NCBI GenBank assembly: GCA_026261815.1
Contig: JAMPIT010000417.1
Coordinates: 2,885,501 to 2,949,500 of the forward strand
Source: Monarcha castaneiventris obscurior
Lineage: Eukaryota > Chordata > Aves > Passeriformes > Monarchidae
DNA length: 64,000 bases
Direction of reading: 5' to 3'
In this document: positions 1-13,455 of the stretch, one piece after another
Layout of the letters: every line of letters starts with the position of its first letter
How positions within the stretch are numbered: the first letter of the stretch is position 1
Made by a program: the position numbers and the translations under genes
Notes under the pieces: model-generated
The model's database searches: none
What the model was told of the DNA's origin: nothing
Seen by the model: the letters and a program-made list of their open reading frames with translations, nothing else

Positions 1-3000
1 TTTTAAAAGTTAACTAAACTCAGTCTAATAAGCAGGCAAACTGCATGAAGTATTGCTGTTTAATTTTCTTTGGTTTCCCTATACTATCAGGCTTTAGTGC
101 AAATAAGGCTTGGAAAAGTATGTAGTAAAGCTTCTTTCAAATAGATCTTACAAATGATTTGACAAGAAAATATCTCTCTTTGCACCATAGAAACTCTTGA
201 AAATTGTAAAATGATGATAATTATCTGGAACTTTTTGGCTGTGCCATAAGAGAATGATAGTGTCACTTCACTAATAATTTTATTTTCAAGCTGATGATGG
301 GCTTTGTAGACAAGAAAGTATCCTTACCCTATGATGCATGTAAAGTAAATGATCATGTGCACGTATCCACCTATCTCTTATAACTCCTGAAATTGGAAAT
401 AATTGAAAAACACCTGTTTCACATCTTGGCAAGAAAAGGTGTGTCTGTAACTTAGATCCCAGTGAAAAGATTTTGATGTTCTTAAGAATCCTCTACATTT
501 GTAAAAGAAAAGTTAAATAGATTTTTTTGTGGGAAGGAGCGCTGATAAAAAGAAGATGGTTTTGACAAAAATCATGATAAATGTCTTTCTATGAGAGTAT
601 GGGAATGAAAAAACTACAAAAGTCTAGGAAGAATGGTGCATCACAGTACAATCACTTTTTTTAAAGATTTTTATTAAGTGTTTTATATTTTTGTGTTTTG
701 GGCAGAATCCAACCATGAAAGAACGTATTATAGATTCTGATAAATTCTTTGAATCATTGGTACTTTTGAAACTCCTGAAAATTATGTTTGCTGAGTTTTT
801 AACATGTTACATGTTGAGCTTGTATGTCCTCTACCTCTCCCATTACAGCTGAAAGTGGAGAGGGTGGGGCAGAGGAGGGGGAACTGAAGGTGTTGTGGCA
901 ATTATGTTAAACTAAAACTGCTGCTGTTCCATGTCAGTTAGCACCTATCTAAAATTCTTTGAAGTTAATGGAAAGACTTCCACTGGTTGTATATTGTGGA
1001 TGGGATGCTTTGTGCATTCTTTATTCCTTGTGTCATTTTGTATCATTTGCATAGTTAGCGTTCTTCATCAATTTATTGCCTCTTTCCTCTTATCTATTCC
1101 AGGGCCTGGAATGTACTGTTGGTACTTGTCACATAGTAAAATGATAGTGGTTTTTTCAGAACAGGTGGTTCTTCCATTTAGGTGTATTGGAATTCATGAA
1201 GATTTTGAAAATGGGGATTATTAATGTGAGCTGTTGGGGTTTTAGGAGGAGCTTTCTGCACTTTTCCTATAATAGGATAAATTATTTATTAGTAAACTGT
1301 AATAAAGCTGCAGTCTTTAGGCTATAAAATAATGCTTGTCATCTGCTGGTTCTGGAAAGTTTTAACTGTTACCTGTTCTTCATGAATGTTCTTCCACCTG
1401 AAGAGAAGCTCATATGTATTGAAAAAACCTGACCTTACAATTAAAACTCAAAAGAAGGAAAAAGTAGGGAAAACAAAACTTGGCCAATTGGCTTGTTACA
1501 TTTAGGATGTTTACTTTAAGAATGTCCATATGACTTAATTTTAAAATATGGGAAGCTCATTTTTTTTACCCTCCTTCCAACGACCACGTGTGTGAGGATG
1601 TGATATTTCATATCTGGTTCATGGGTGGTGCATGATCATGATTTTATTATCTCCTTTTTTCATTACCATTTTTTTCTGTGCTTTGTGAGATTTAGGTTTT
1701 TAGTAATTTATTAATGTATCTTTTTTTGGTGTGTTTTATTTCTCATTTTAGTTATTATTTCATTAGTCTTCTGATAGAGAATGAAAAAATTTTCAGTTTG
1801 AAAGAGTAGAAAGTAAAATAAAAAAAGGTTCAATTTGGGGAGATAGCCTGATGATCAAAGAGAGATGGGATCTGTGAACCGTGGAAGATGAGAACTCAGA
1901 AAACTCTGAAATTCGTAACCCTGCTGTATGTAGCATGAATAAGGTGTCATACTGCCAATCATAACCTAAAAGTACATTTTAGCAAATCACTATTTGGTAA
2001 ATAAAGGACAATTTTAAAAGAAATAATCTATTTGGTGATAAGGAATTTAAAATACTTCTAAAGACAATAGATTTTATGCATTAGAAGTGCAATTTTAAAT
2101 GTGTGCCTCATGATCCAGATTACCTTGCAAGCAACATGAAATGCATCCTTTTGTATATGTCAGTCTTCAAAAGCGTTGTTTACACCACGGATCAAATATG
2201 CAACATTAAAATTCATTATAGGCATATTACCCACTCTCATTATATGACAGAAGTGTGTCAGTGAAATTAGCAGCCACAAAAAAGACAAAGATTTTCTTAC
2301 CTATTAGTTGGAAGGTAGCAGCTGTTTGAGTAATTCCACAGAGGGATAACAATGACCAACTGACTTGCACATTTTAAAGAAAAAATGATATCAAATCCTT
2401 TGAGGATGCCATATGTTCTGGGCTTTGAGGCAGGCTGTGTACGCTATCATAGCAATTAGACAGACTGGAGACTCTGCTAAAATTTTATCCAAAATGCCAA
2501 CAGAGAAGTATTTCTTGGGGCTTTTTAATCGTGGACAGAGACATACTTACGCTCCCATTATTTATTAGAGGATAAGTTAGTTAAAGTGCAGAATTTTTTC
2601 CCAGTCATTTCCCGTAGAGAGCTATGTACAAATAAGGCGGTTTGGGTTTTCTATTTATTTTTCTTTTTTAATTATGCTTGAATTTATTTAGTTTTTTTTT
2701 AGTTACGTATGGTGGTTATCCTTTTGCTTACAGAAGAGACTGTGGAATAATGTGTTTTAGAATAATGCTAGCTCCTTTTGTCATTTGTGAATGAGGTCTG
2801 AAGGGTGCCAAGTGTGCTCAAAGAAACTTGGTAATTGCCACTGAGAGTTGAACCATTCAGATGATCAATGGCTCCATCTGTGTGTTCTGTAGTTTGGTAT
2901 TGAACTTCTTAAGTTTGATGTGACTTCTTGCCATACCTATTGTGATTTAAGAAAGCTTGTATTGACCACTTTACCCGAACTGGGCACATACAAATAATCT

Positions 3001-6000
3001 GTGCTGATGTTGCAGAGATGGGTCACCTGCCAAGCTTCGGCTGGCTAAGAGGAAGATGCCTGTATCAGAAAAGATCTATTGGAGCCATTAGGAAGCAGAA
3101 AGGCCAGTTAGCTGAGACTGCTGTGAAGATGTGTTGCGTCTGTGCAACATGCTCTCCAGAGACCCACCAGTTCACATAACCTTCCTTAACAAGCGGAGGG
3201 ATGGCTTGTCTATGGATACCCATATGTACTCAGAGCTGCTGGATCCATTTTGAAGCAAGGCCTTTTCTGCTGTGCAGGTTGTATTATTTCTTTGCCTAAT
3301 AACTGTCAGCAAGATCCACACTGGCACTTTACTCCTCTTCCAGTGTCTTGGTTCTGTTTGGCAGTTCACGAAGCCTGTCTGACCCTATAGGCATTTTGGC
3401 ATTCAGCTTTTCTTTTACTTAAAGCACAAACCTTGTACATGTGCGAAAAAGCTCCTCAGAGCTTTATAATTCTGGGTCATGATGCTTTCTAATGCAGTAT
3501 TGCAGTATTATTGTATTGAGTACTGTGGTTTTCAGGTCCCCTTGTAGCCCCTCCCCTCTCCCTGACCCTCTTCCAGAACTGCATTGAATCCCCAAATTGA
3601 TCCCTGAAGTCAATAGAATTATTTAGGTTTACTATTTGATGAAGTGTGGGACTAGGAAGAGAGCAGTATAACCAGAGGCTTGCCTAAGAGGCAGTGCAAA
3701 ACTACAGGCAAGGAGTATGGAGTATGCAAGAGTTTTATGTCTGGGATTTTGTGATCTGTCAGATTTAGTATCAGGAAGAGAAGGTAAAGGAATGATAGAT
3801 CTGCCAGTTTTCTGTGATACAGTGAAAGAATATAAAAATTGCATCAATAGTGACCATCAAAGTCTAAAGGCAATATGAGAGCTAATTTACATAGTTGAGA
3901 ATAAAAAGGAAAAATACTTTCTGAATGGTTTAGGTTTTGGTTTTACTTTTTGGGGTCTTTTTACCCCACAGAAACATGTTTGAAACTGTGAAGCTTGCCA
4001 TCACAGAACTAATATTGATCGATATAAACGAGCATGTTAGTCCTAGGCAAAGGGGTCCCAGTCATGTGGTGAATAGAGTTTTAAACATACTTCTGTAGTT
4101 TGTCACGCTTATTCTGGTGAGGTACGTTTATATACACTGCAGAAACTCAGCAAGTAATGCTGTACTTAAAATAAGATATATAAATTAATTTTAGGGTTTT
4201 TTTAAATTTGCTTTTTAAAAGAAACATCAAGTAATGTTTGAAATGTCTAATAGTGTAATTTTCTACATGACCTCAGTATTATGGACCTCGGTATTTATCT
4301 GGTGTAAAGGAGGAAGGAAAGCTTTTTTTCTTTATTTATATGTTAAGAGTTTCTACATTTTCTTTCCTGATTCTCAGATGTTTTGAGCACTGCTATTTCT
4401 GGAAAAGCCGCAGCCTGTTGGTGACAGGGGACATGTGATGTCTCTGGATCTGTCTCCAGATCTGTCTCCATGACTGTGGTATCAATTCTTTAGGGCTCTT
4501 AATAGCCAGTCAGGGTGAATCAAGGAATCCACTATTAATGGCCATTCCTTTGAAATGCCTTTGCTGCTGCTGTGGAAAAAAAAGGCAGAGATTCAGACAA
4601 TCCTTGAGCACTGGCATTGTTATTGCCTGCTTTATTGAGCCATGGCAACCACAAGGACAGGATCCTGCCCCAGACAGGGGCATCTCTGCTCTGAGGGTGC
4701 TGTTTGCCGTATTTCAGCCAAAAAACCATCTGACAGGAAAGTGGTGGCAGGAGGTGTTTGCTCTCAAGGAAAAATGCAGTCCCGAAGGGAAGGGGGAGAA
4801 AATGAAAATCCTCTCTGCGCTGGAGGCATTGTGAAGTGAGAGGATTTCTTCCCAAAGAGATTTCTTTCCTTTTAGGGAAAGGTTATTGCTGTTTGTCTCA
4901 ACAAAGTGATGGTGGACTATCTCCTTCACTTTTTACTTAAGGTATTATTTCCCAGTTATACATCAGTCATTTTCATCCTCAGGAAATTGTGTGCTGTCAC
5001 CTCTTACTCTAAGTCATGGACCCAAAGAAATGTAGGGCAATCTGGTAAAAAGGATTAAGTTTAGGTATTGTGATATCTTCTTTGTTACACCTGAGAGGTC
5101 TTTCCTGCTGAAATTGAATGTAATTGAAGTTGCTGCCTGGATACCTCACAAGCACTGTCACAGGAGGAATCGCCTGCAGCACTGCTGGTAAAAGGGGTGT
5201 AGGGGGAATTTTGACAGCAGGGTCCATTCACAACTGGGATCTGGGAGTTCTGAAATTTTGGGAAGGAGATTTGTAAAGGGCTACTGGCTAACTGAATTTG
5301 GTGAGGTCCTTGGCTTCAGCACAGCCTATAGTCATGCTTTACTTCTAGTTTGGAAAGCCAAATGTAGCCCAGCATCCTTTAAATGTGAGCGATCTTTAAG
5401 AAACTAAGCAAGTAAGCACATAAAGCACTTCATTGTCTCCCATTTTACCAGGTGGCCTATACAGAAGCAGGATTGTATCAATAAGTAGCTGGAAGGGACT
5501 TTACTTAGTCTCATAAACTCAAGGGAGAAGTATGGGTGGTTGTCAGTACAGGGGTAGGGGACAGGCACAACTGGGCGCACATATTACTCTGCATAACAGC
5601 TGGGATGCTTCCAGTGCTTCCTTAGAAGTTCTGCCCCTTTGCCAAGAAAGTAGAATGAACCTTATAATGAATGAAATAAAAAAAAAAAAAATTATGTAAG
5701 TGTGCAAGAACAGTAGCAAATGAATATAGAGAGAGCTGTACCTATACAAATCTAGGTGTAGGTGAAGAGGAATAGGCATAGTACATGTGTAGTATTATCT
5801 AGGAAGTTTCAGATTTAAATTACAGTGTATAGATGGTGAGGTATATACAGGAGAGAACATTTGAGATCAATGTTTTGAATCTTGTAATTAATCTGTGAAA
5901 TATTTTTTTCCTAGGATTTTTAATATCTTGCACTGTTTTACTTTAGTTGCTCTGTACATCTGCTGTTTTAATTGCAACAGTTTATGCTGTATATAAAAGC

Positions 6001-7851
6001 ATTAAATATTTTTGCTCTTACAGTGTTTGCTATTGACTTTACACATGCTTCTCAATGTAAAACAAAACTAGATTTCCTAATGTATCAGTAGAAAACTGTT
6101 CAAAAAGCAGACTGATTAAGAAATGGTCCAGTGTTTCAACACTATGGATACCATTTTGTTTCATCTCACTGTGAATTGACAGATTATGACAGGCAATTGA
6201 GAACAGAATGCAGTTCAACTTCTTTTGTGCCACTGATACGCCATTTGAGGTAAAATACTTTAATTTAAAAGACAGCTGAAATCTTAGCTTTAATTTTCCT
6301 TGATGTGTCAGATTTTTTTGTTGCAGTCTTAGCCATAACTATTCTTGTCTTTATATGTCTATTTAACAAAAATTGTTTTAATAAAAAGTATATTTTTAAA
6401 AATTGCCTTCTGAATATTGTTTAGTTTACTGATCTTGGGAAGTAAAAAATATCAGTAACAATTCCCTGACTACCTGTTTATTGTTTCAAATTTAAACTAG
6501 CTTAAACTAGTCTTTCTCTAGCACACATTTAAAGCAAAAACTTACCTCTAGACAGTCTGATTATAAATTAATCATTTTATTGTTTTAATATTGTAGCTGG
6601 ACATGACTAGTGTAAGAATTGTTACACATTTTCTAAAATTTTCATATAAAGTACAAGGTTTATTTAGTAGCTCAATTTGTTTTTAAATAGATAAAGCTGG
6701 TGAATTTACTATCAGATAACCTATATGTGAATTATTCCCAATATATTTGGCTTGGATGTCCCATTTTAATTTTTTTCTCTAAGAATAATTATTTTTAAAA
6801 TGTTCTTTTGCTGAGGGACAGGTAGTCTGGGCACTAAGAACTATAGATCATCCTGTTTGTGTCATCTACTGACAACCACGTCAGGCCTCTTTTCTCTCAG
6901 TGTCTAGATGGATCCTTTCCTCAGGTCACCCATCATCTTTCTTTCTCTCTTTTTGTGTCTGAGAAACAAAAGGAGAGGGGAAGAAAACCGTCAAACAAAG
7001 GAGGAGCAAGAAGGCCAAGACTGCAGTGGAGGGAGTGGGTAGAAATGCAGTGGCAAGGTTAGAGCAGGTTTCTGACAGTTTGTCCTATGAGACTATTCCA
7101 GCTCATTTTCCAAATCAGAGAAATTGAGTGCCAAGAAAAAGTATCCAGATTTCAGGGAGTCAGGTTTCCCAAGTGTTTATCATCTCCTTCGAAGCAGTGG
7201 CCTTCTTAGCCTTGCAAGAGACCAGGACTGTGTGCTAGCTGCCTCCCTATCTGGGCTTGCATCCGACAGCAAATAGACATGCCCATATGCAGACCATCAC
7301 TACTATTTTCAGTGTTCATCTTTCCTTTAACAAGGATTGCTACTGGGTTTGTGGACAAAAGCCCAGCTACCCGTGTTCTGCCTTTTCACTGGCTCTTTGT
7401 GTTTAGGCAGAGAAGTGTTTCTGAAGTAGGCAGCTCAGACATCAGAAAAAATGACACTGGCGGTAGAATTGCTTCAGCTGCATTGGAAAAGATCATTGTA
7501 CTTTGTTTTGAAAGCTACAAGAACAAAGAATGCTTTCCCTGTAATAAGGCATGTGGGTCCTTCATTCCTCTGCACATCATCACAGAAGGTCAGCCAAGAC
7601 AACACAGTGGTTACTTCTCTGGGTCTTTGATAGTTCTGTCACCTTGGTTTCTAGAAATTGATGAGTCTGGCAGCTCATTCATTTCTGGACACTTTAAAAG
7701 ACACTGAACATTTGTTTTAATGCCCTGTTCTTCAAAATCTTAGGTGACTTTTGAAGGTGACTACAAGGAAGATGAGCAAAGTTGCTTCGTGCAGCTGAGT
7801 TTTTCAGCTGTAGTTGATTTAATAGCAAGAAGACACTGACTTCGAACATGA
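1..7851. other. Unique AT-rich non-coding sequence
   Basis: I recognise no gene, RNA gene or known repeat in this stretch. All reading frames are broken at the density expected for AT-rich DNA. The longest frame, about 142 codons on the plus strand at 7279-7707, shows no recognisable domain and lies within what chance allows over 64 kb. A 53-codon ATG frame at 3018-3179 follows an acceptor-like TTGCAG but has no recognisable product. Poly-A and poly-T runs, such as the A run near 5680-5692, are scattered through it. It could be intronic or intergenic. Confidence 0.6.
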
Positions 7852-7869
7852 ATTCTTTCCTTTTGCAGA

Positions 7870-8012
7870 TGAGAAGACAGCTTCCAACTTCCTCTTGAAC
7901 AATTGGAACTTTCTTCCTTTGGAGACGATAAAAGTCTGTATGCCCAAGATACTCAAGATACTCTCCCTACTACTAGACTTGCAATTAAAAAAGAATTTGA
8001 AAAGAAAGAGAG
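7870..8012 (+). other. Weak candidate exon, unknown product
   Basis: A pyrimidine-rich acceptor ending TTTTGCAG is followed by an open frame of about 47 codons beginning EKTASNFLLNNW. The peptide is leucine- and lysine-rich and ends KNLKRKR. The only donor at the end of the frame is GAG|GTTAAC, which lacks the purine at +3 and the G at +5. The other two frames stop early. I do not recognise the peptide. A chance ORF beside a chance acceptor is the more likely explanation. Confidence 0.08.
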
Positions 8013-8263
8013 GTTAACATCTCAAAGCTTGCAGAGCCCTGGTTTTGGTCCTGGCATTTTGGTGGGAGCTTTGCTTTGGCTTAAGATTCCCAGGAAACTC
8101 TATTGAGAATGCTCTTCGACCTTTTTTGAGTAGCATAAGAACTCTTGTTATCTTATAGGTTAAGAAAGTTCTGAGCTGTAGTAATTTCCCTCTTCATTTT
8201 CCCAGAGTTTTTTTTTTTTTAAATTTATTGTGTGGATTTGCTTTTCTCAATTGTTTTTTAATC

Positions 8264-8297
8264 AAAATTTGTTGTGAACTAAAATTTGTTGTGAACT
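8264..8297. repeat. Tandem duplication, 2 x 17 bp
   Basis: The 17-base unit AAAATTTGTTGTGAACT occurs twice in a row without a mismatch. It is a simple recent slippage-type duplication in AT-rich sequence. Confidence 0.95.
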
Positions 8298-11200
8298 AAT
8301 TCCCATCTTGTTTCCTCCCTTTTGTGCTGGCAACTTTTTAAACTGCTGCGAGCAACAATTTTGAGAGCTTTAACTCTTGCTTGGCTGCCAGGAAATGTTT
8401 CTGGTTAATGGCTACAGTAAAGGTGACTCTGACTTGAGGTTACCATTGCAGGATGTATGTGAAGATGTTGCTATTGGGGAGCCTTTGATAAAAGGCTGGG
8501 TAGCTTTTGGCTGAGGAAAGGGCAGGTGTAGGTAACCGTGCCTCAGGGCGTGTGAGCTCCTGGGGCTCCTCCCTGTGTTTGCTGTGCCATTCTGTGGTTT
8601 TGCCCCCTTGCCTGGGGTCAGACCAGAGTTTCCTGGGCTGTAGTTTTTTCTGCCAGCATAGTTCAGTGTTACAGCAAATGAGTGTTAAGCCTACATCTCT
8701 ATAAGTTGTCAGCTGAATGCTCTGAAGCCTCTTTATCAGTTTGAAGAGGGTAGAACTGTTGAATGGAGAGGAAGGGCTTGTTGCTCAGTTGTTGTTTAGT
8801 TAGAAAATTTTATCCATCCTGGATATGGGGGCCGTTCCCAGCAAATTTTAAATCTCACCAACACAAGAAACACGTGTGGGAGATGGAGGGAGGGAGAGGG
8901 GATCACTAATCATGCATATGCATTAGGAAAAGGGTTTCAAAACTGTTTTGCCTCTGTGCTTTCTGATAGATGGCACCATATTGCTAACTCTGAACTGCTT
9001 GTATGGGGAGGGAAGGGAGCAGACTATGACAAACAACTAGGGGAAAGTAATTTTTCTTTGTGTCAGTAAAATTGAATAATAGAGAAGCATAGCAGAAGCT
9101 CCTTTTGTGAGTGGTTGGTTTCTAATGGGTATTTGTTAATTTAATTAACACTTTTTTTCAGCATTAACAAAACCCAAAGGATCCTGACTATCTCCAGGAG
9201 AGGCATAAAGAGGGACAAACCGATTAATCCTAATCTTGTCCATTGTGAAAGATTTTGTATATAATCACTATGATCTCTACTCTGACTTTTTAATCTGGGG
9301 TCCTGAGAGCTGAATAGCAGTTCTCACTGTTCCAGAATGCTTCTGCAAATCCATATTGATACATATTTTGCAAAGGTTCCCTTTGAGCCCCCTCCTGCCA
9401 GACTTCTGTAAGTCTCTGACTTGCACAGTTACAGTCTCTGAGCTATGTCTAGCAGGTGCCAGCGTTGTCTGCATTTATTATTGTGTAGTAAAAACATAAG
9501 GAATGTGATTACGGACTTCCCCGATGAGGGAGGGCATGTTACCTATTTCCTTGAGCTTTGCAGGCAAGGCTAGGTTAAATGTAGCTTTGTTGGAATTTAG
9601 ATTTTTTGGTTTTGGTTTTTTTTTGGTGTTTGAATTTGGGAGGGGTGTCTGGTTTGCTGTGTTTGGATTTTTTTAATAATGAAGAACTGAGTAGCATTAT
9701 GGAAACTGTTTAAACTCCAGTTAGTAATTCAGGAAAGAACAGATCCTATAGTTTCCAAAGCTTATAACTTATCTGAGAGTATCCAAAATTCCTCTGGTTA
9801 CACTGACCTGGGATCTGCTTGGGATCCTTGTAAATGCTGTGTCATTTCTATTGGTACGTGTCAGGGTTCTGGTTTTCGTACGTTCATTATCACATTAGCA
9901 TTTAAGCAAGTTTACCAGATGGGATGGAAGGACCAAGGAAAAGATACAAAATGTTTCTTGTTCTATCTTGCCCTCTATAGGGGTAGCAGATCATGGATTT
10001 CATTTATGTCCATGCTAAAATCTATGTCTTGGTTTGATAGAGATAGTTAAGATATTAAGTTTAGCTCTATTAAGCTTAGCTTCCCAGCTGAGTGCAGGGA
10101 TATTTCTTCTCATGCAGTACAGGAAAACAATTTTGTTCTTTTCCTAGGACAGAAAAGGGAGATATAAACATTAGGAAGCCTGTGAAACAGATGGTGATTT
10201 AACAGGTAAAGTTATTACAGATAGGATGGCAGTCATTCAGACAGAAGATGTGCAAATCATAATAGCTTCTCAGGTGCATATGCATGATACGAGCTGTGTT
10301 ACAGAGCAGGTCAAGCAATCAGTTTTACATTCATATCCTGAGCCTCAGTCATTTTTGTTAGATCACTCTCCTGTGAGCTGCTTATTCCATCAGGGCATGG
10401 AAATTTATTCTCAAATGAAGTGTGTTTGTTTGGCAAAAGAAACAGGAAATTCAAACTGGTTTGACCTGTTTCTAGATGACCAAGATAAAATTACTTTTAG
10501 TCTAGTTGGGATATGGTAGCAACTTGTTCTTTAAAATACAAATGGAGCTTTTAACTTTAGTAAGGTAACAAACATATTGCAGATATTCTTATGTGTAAAA
10601 GAATATCCATAATATTTTCCCACTGTTCTTTCATGTTTCTAAGGTGCTTTTCATTAGAAATATCCTAGTTTTCTTTTTAAGCTTTTGTGTATAGGTATGG
10701 ACCTGCCTATTTTCTCATCCTGTGTAGAATCTGTTCATTAGCACAATGTCATGTAGATGAGTCTTAAAGTTCTTGGATAAAGAAAGAAAAAGAACATTTC
10801 CAAATATTGAAACATGCATAAATGGATGTGCCATCATCTCCCTGAATTTTCCCTGCAGAAAGCCTGCGACAGGAACTTTGATCTTTTGGACCATTCTTAT
10901 TATCTCTTTGGAGTGTCAACACTCAAACTGTGTGATAAAAATGTCAGTAGCAATGTTATCCATTTTTGTGTTGATCACTTCCACAGAAGTATTCACCAAC
11001 TGAGCCTATTTCTCAAGCCCAGGTCATATTTGAAGCACTAAATCCTTCACTCATTTTTTCTGTGCAACTGCCAAAATTTCCTCTTGCTGCAGTGATGTTG
11101 ATAAGTCACTCTTAAAACTAAATTTACTTATTTAATACAAAATGCAAAGCAGGTGTGTTCATGCATTTGAATATGAAGTTCTGCCTAATTTCTTTTTTTT

Positions 11201-12985
11201 TTTTTAAAGGAGATTAGTAGTGACCTCTGTGATGGAAGAAAAGTAAATTGAATTTGATACCAGGGAATATTTTACTCTCTTTTCAACTCACAGTTCAGTA
11301 AAATTTGTCAGTCACTGTGGAAGTTATTTCCAATTTGCCTGGTAAAGTACCACAATTATGAAAGACTTTGACAAAAATCAGAGCACAAACTCTTTAGCCA
11401 AGTTCAGTGTCAGAACCAACAGAGCACTGTAGTTCTAGTCTGTTTTAAAGCAGCTGATGATCTAGAAACCTGAGTGAGACTTAGATGTGTGGATGCCAGG
11501 ATCATGAATATATGCCTTCTCAAATGCTGGCCTCTGGTAGTGTTTTGTTGGTGCTTCTAGGTTTGACATACCGCAGACACCTGGGGGTGACATAACCGAG
11601 AGCACCTTCCTTGCCTGTGAAAAAAACTCTCTCATATTTCAGGGGTTGAAAGCACCAAGTGCTCAGGAGCCCCAGCAGCCCTGCTTGTGCCATGGTGCCC
11701 CTCTAGCTCCCAGGTAACCACCTGCAGGGGGTGGGAGAGGAAGGTGCTCTAGAGGAGGCCTAGGACAGTTAGCAGGCTGCCTAGGACTTTTATCCCAAAC
11801 AAAACAGGTACCTGTGGAAGTGACAAAGGAGATGTGACTAGACTAGGCTTCCATTTAAATAAGTGGAAGTCAGCACATTAGATGTGTAAGTAAAAGGTAG
11901 CAGAAGCAAAATGATAATTATCTTTTTTTTCCCCCAAACATTCTATTATTTTTATCTTTGACTTTGGAAAAGAGCCAGTATGTTACTGTAGGACCAATAA
12001 AATAGGTAGATTTGGGCATATAGTAAACCTATTACATATACTCTAAAAAGAAAAATCTAAACAAGGCCTTAGTAAGACAGTAGAATACATTTTTACAGAA
12101 AATATAAATATTTAAGGCTTGAAAATAATGCAAAGTGTGACAAATGCTAGAGGAGTTTACTAAAGGTGCATTGTGCCAGGCAGAAAGGCTATCTTTGCTA
12201 AAATTAATGAATTTCTAGACCAAGGAGGTTTGGTTTACATCATCTGACTGTACTGGGTATCTGGTAATTAGTATCTGAACATTAATAGTCAAAAGTGGAA
12301 AACTGGGGATCTGCATATTTAATATAAGTGATTAGCTAAATGAAAGACAGCACTGTTTAGTCCCAAATGAGAAAGTACAGGATTGTGTAGGTGTCACTGT
12401 TGGAGTTCCTGGAGAATGAGTTTTGTGATCAGTCTTAAATTTTTCAAGTGACTTACTTGGGCATTGGAAATGAGAGCAAGTTGATGAAATTTGCTCATGA
12501 GAAGGAAGACAGTTGAGTCAATTAGTTGACCACTGAATGACTAACTCACTGTTATTATACATCAGTTGGAAAGGGAGACGGAAAATCATAGGATGCATTT
12601 GAATTTGATTCTGCCCAGCTATTTTATACCAATCAAAGCACATGTTTGGTTTTTTCTGACCTAAACTGCAACAGTTAGGATTATTCTCATAATAGATCCT
12701 TTTCTTTTGCCAATAAGAGCCTTGCAGGTATGCACAGGCATATCTTAAATACATTGCTTTACATGCAAATGAACCCTGCAGTGCAGTCATATGAGGAAAA
12801 AAAGGGACAGGAAAGTGCTTTGGGAGACTTTACCCTGTGTGCATGATGGTAGGAAGCAAGGATTCTTCTGCAAATTAAGCTGACTACCTCAGATTTGACA
12901 CAGTGCTGAATGGTTTGCAATGCGGGCTTGCACACCTCTGCAAACAAGAACATTTTTCCTGCAGAATCAATTTGTGAGAACAGAT
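8298..12985. other. Unique non-coding sequence
   Basis: No gene is recognised. A moderately GC-rich patch at about 11560-11810 is open in no long frame. At 10847 an excellent acceptor (TTTTCCCTGCAG) precedes about 28 open codons starting KACDRNFDLLDH, but the following donor (AAT|GTCAGT) is weak. At 9163 another strong acceptor precedes an open frame with no usable donor. I see nothing else. Confidence 0.55.
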
Positions 12986-13455
12986 CAGAGAGAACTGGAG
13001 AGAAATGGTACAAAGGAGAGACCAAGAGAAGAGTGGTGCAGAGCAGATAAGGAGGCCGAAGGAACCAGAATATCAAAAAGATGGAAGGGAGAATAGTATG
13101 AAGATGAGCGGGGATAAGGGGCGCAGGAAGGAGGGGATGAAAAAAAGAGGAGGGGGCATGAGGGAAGGCAGGCAGAGGAAGGTGTGTGTGAATGCCAGTA
13201 GGAGCTGCTGAGAAAAGGCTCATGTGCACTGCAGCGGCAGAGGAAGATGCAGGATGGATGCACGTACTGGGGGAGGGGGAGAGGCAGTGAATACTCTCAG
13301 CAGGAGGGGGAGAGAGATAGATGGCAAACATACACAGAGGAGTGGTGGGGAGAAATAGTGGATGTACACAGCAGGGAGAGAGCAAGTGAGAGAGAGACAC
13401 AGCAGATGCACACAGCAGGGGGGAGAAATGCATAGAATGAGGAGGGGGGGCCGCA
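12986..13455. repeat. Purine-rich tract and decayed minisatellite
   Basis: The plus strand is almost entirely A and G over more than 400 bp. Within 13250-13435 a motif close to CACAGCAGGGGGAGA recurs about every 32-40 bp with many differences, the pattern of an old degenerate minisatellite. Read on the minus strand, this purine bias gives a 224-codon stop-free frame rich in Ser, Pro, Leu and His. That frame is a by-product of the composition, since pyrimidine-rich DNA has few stop codons, and not evidence for a protein. Several runs of 4-7 G could support quadruplex or triplex structure. Confidence 0.85.

Noticed and set aside
3018..3179. 53-codon ATG ORF after an acceptor-like TTGCAG
   Set aside because: The frame is short, unrecognised and has no donor or transcript signal. 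A neighbouring minus-strand frame is equally open.
7279..7707. 142-codon plus-strand ORF as a gene
   Set aside because: The length is within chance expectation for the window, and I see no domain, splice support or coding-like composition.
12759..13433. 224-codon minus-strand frame as a Ser/Pro/His-rich protein
   Set aside because: The frame is the reverse of a purine-rich minisatellite, where stop codons are rare by composition. It has no non-repetitive domain.
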